From Limnobacter sp. (GTDB taxonomy: Bacteria; Pseudomonadota; Gammaproteobacteria; Burkholderiales; Burkholderiaceae_B): a stretch of DNA of 6,127 nt. Each line of letters begins with the position of its first letter. Within the stretch, counting starts at the first letter, position 1. The notes beneath the pieces are model-generated. The model did not search any database and was not told the DNA's origin. It worked only from the letters and a program-made list of their open reading frames with translations. A program made the position numbers and the translations under genes. The stretch is taken from the NCBI GenBank assembly GCA_012032215.1, contig JAAURO010000114.1, positions 1 through 6,127 of the forward strand, given 5' to 3'. Shown piece by piece: positions 4,870 to 6,127 of this stretch.

Positions 4870-6127
4870 TTAGGCTGGGGCAAGCAATTGACGCACTTCG
4901 GCGGAGTCCACCATGTCAAACACTTCTTTGATGTCGAGAAACTGGAGCGGGTTGCAGGCGTGGGAAATCAGGAAACCTTGTGCGTAATCCACGCCCATTT
5001 CTATGAGGCGAATCAGGGTGTCTACGTCTTCAATGTGTTCGGCCACGGTCTTGCAGTTCAGTTCTTTGGACAAATACACAATTGATTTAACAATTGCGCG
5101 GCTTTCTTCGTGGGTGGTCAGGCGTTGAATGATCGAGCCATCAATTTTAATCAGGTCGGTTTGCAGCGTAAGCGCGGTCTGGAAGTTGCTGTTGCCAGAA
5201 CCAAAGTCGTCCAGCGCCAGGCGCACCCCCATGTGGCGCAGTGAATCAAAGAACTGGCCAATTTTCAGAGGGTTGTTAATGGTGCCTACTTCGGTGATTT
5301 CAAGGCACACTTTGCGGGCTGCACGGCTGTATTGACGGAACAGTGTAATGGCTTGTTCCAGGTAGTTGTCGTCGTTGAGCGAGGCGGGCAGCACATTGAC
5401 TTCCACGCATTCCAGCAGGTCGAGTCTAGAAAGGTTGCGATTTAAAAAATCCAGTGTTTCTCGCAATACCCACAGATCCAGATCTTTGGACCAGCCTTTT
5501 TTCTGGCTTTGGCGCAGCACGGTTTTGGCACTGGAAATGTTGCCATTGGGGTGTCGTACACGCAGCAACGCTTCTGCAAACAGCCGTGTTTCGGTGCCGC
5601 GAATTTCCAGAATGGGTTGCCAAAGCAGGGTGAGGCCAAACGCCTTGGGCCGAAAAATACTCATGAAGGCGCCCTGCAGGCGGTGTTCTACACTAATGGT
5701 GGGCAGCCCCTTCCACAGGGTAATTCCAAACAGCACTAGCAAAATGCTGAGCGCACCTTCCAGAAACGCAGATTGCCGGCTGATTCGGACACTGTTGGTG
5801 CGCAGGTCGTTGATATTCCAGAGCGAGACAGCAAGCCCGCCTGCGCTGGTGTAATGGGCACGGCAAAGCAGTGCATCGCTGGCTGGCAAGTCGGTTAATG
5901 AAAAGTTCCATCCTTTGGAATCCTGGGAAAGTGCCACCGGCCTGTGGGAGAGAGCAGAATAGCCGTTGCCTGTAACCCAGCAGCGCAAGGTTTCAATTCC
6001 GGTGTTTTCAAGTCGCAGGGCGACATGTTCCTGCAGGCGGTCTGGTATGCGGTACATGGACCAACCCAGTGGGCTAAAACCACACTGTGGCGCCAGCCTT
6101 AAACTGCGTGGTATTGATGGCGGGGCC
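4870..6127 (-). CDS. Membrane-bound EAL-domain cyclic-di-GMP phosphodiesterase (N-terminus outside window)
   Basis: The product should hydrolyse the second messenger cyclic-di-GMP to linear pGpG at the inner membrane. An ATG exists at 6057, but the frame stays open to the window edge, giving 418 visible residues, so the true start is probably outside. Counting from that Met, residues 1-95 look like an extracytoplasmic sensor part, with cysteines at 26 and 65 and another in the upstream extension. Residues 98-115 form one strongly hydrophobic membrane helix. The EAL domain fills about 140-380. Expected metal and catalytic positions are present: EAL at 162-164, Asn221, Glu253 in EITE, Asp283-Asp284 in DDFG, Lys304, Glu340 in AEHIE (usually AEGVE) and Gln360. 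There is no GGDEF domain. The layout of periplasmic cysteines, one helix and EAL resembles the CSS-motif phosphodiesterases, but I cannot confirm that domain. It lies upstream of copy B on the same strand, separated by 237 bases. Confidence 0.9.
   Translation of the reverse strand, partial: APPSIPRSLRLAPQCGFSPLGWSMYRIPDRLQEHVALRLENTGIETLRCWVTGNGYSALSHRPVALSQDSKGWNFSLTDLPASDALLCRAHYTSAGGLAVSLWNINDLRTNSVRISRQSAFLEGALSILLVLFGITLWKGLPTISVEHRLQGAFMSIFRPKAFGLTLLWQPILEIRGTETRLFAEALLRVRHPNGNISSAKTVLRQSQKKGWSKDLDLWVLRETLDFLNRNLSRLDLLECVEVNVLPASLNDDNYLEQAITLFRQYSRAARKVCLEITEVGTINNPLKIGQFFDSLRHMGVRLALDDFGSGNSNFQTALTLQTDLIKIDGSIIQRLTTHEESRAIVKSIVYLSKELNCKTVAEHIEDVDTLIRLIEMGVDYAQGFLISHACNPLQFLDIKEVFDMVDSAEVRQLLAPA

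Overview
The window looks like a bacterial chromosome segment, probably proteobacterial and perhaps Betaproteobacteria. That guess rests on the C-terminal sequence of DNA polymerase I (ending NWEEAH) and on a membrane-bound EAL-domain phosphodiesterase. It is an inference from family resemblance, not a taxonomic assignment.

Layout, left to right. (1) The 3' end of polA (+ strand, 1-253) enters from the left edge. As given it is broken by two single-base deletions. (2) Converging on it is a 630-codon gene of unknown function on the minus strand (277-2169), called copy A here. Its product is acidic, cysteine-free and modular. (3) Upstream of copy A is an AT-rich promoter region (2170-2340), followed abruptly by a second, truncated copy of the polA 3' end (2353-2456). 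(4) A 233-bp stretch without a convincing gene follows. (5) Next is a diverged paralogue of copy A (copy B, minus strand, 2690-4632), split by one single-base deletion near 4204. (6) Its promoter region (4633-4798) carries a 20-bp tandem repeat, and a G-rich segment lies beyond it. (7) The right end holds a minus-strand gene (4870-6127, incomplete at its N-terminus) for a transmembrane cyclic-di-GMP phosphodiesterase.

The central observation is a tandem duplication. The unit runs from inside the polA 3' end through the unknown gene and its promoter. The ancestral order was probably polA > < gene X < EAL gene. Duplicating (polA 3' end + gene X + promoter) gives the present order. The polA remnants stayed almost identical (120 of 121 bases), while the two gene X copies diverged unevenly. 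Their N-terminal modules are close, their linkers and tails differ, and one internal 89-bp block is perfectly identical, which suggests gene conversion.

I do not recognise the gene X family. The proteins have no evident signal peptide or membrane segment. They are rich in Asp, Glu, Gly, Thr and Ser, and copy B has a calcium-loop-like insertion. A secreted or surface role is possible but is inference only. No RNA genes, CRISPR arrays, transposases or integrases are visible.
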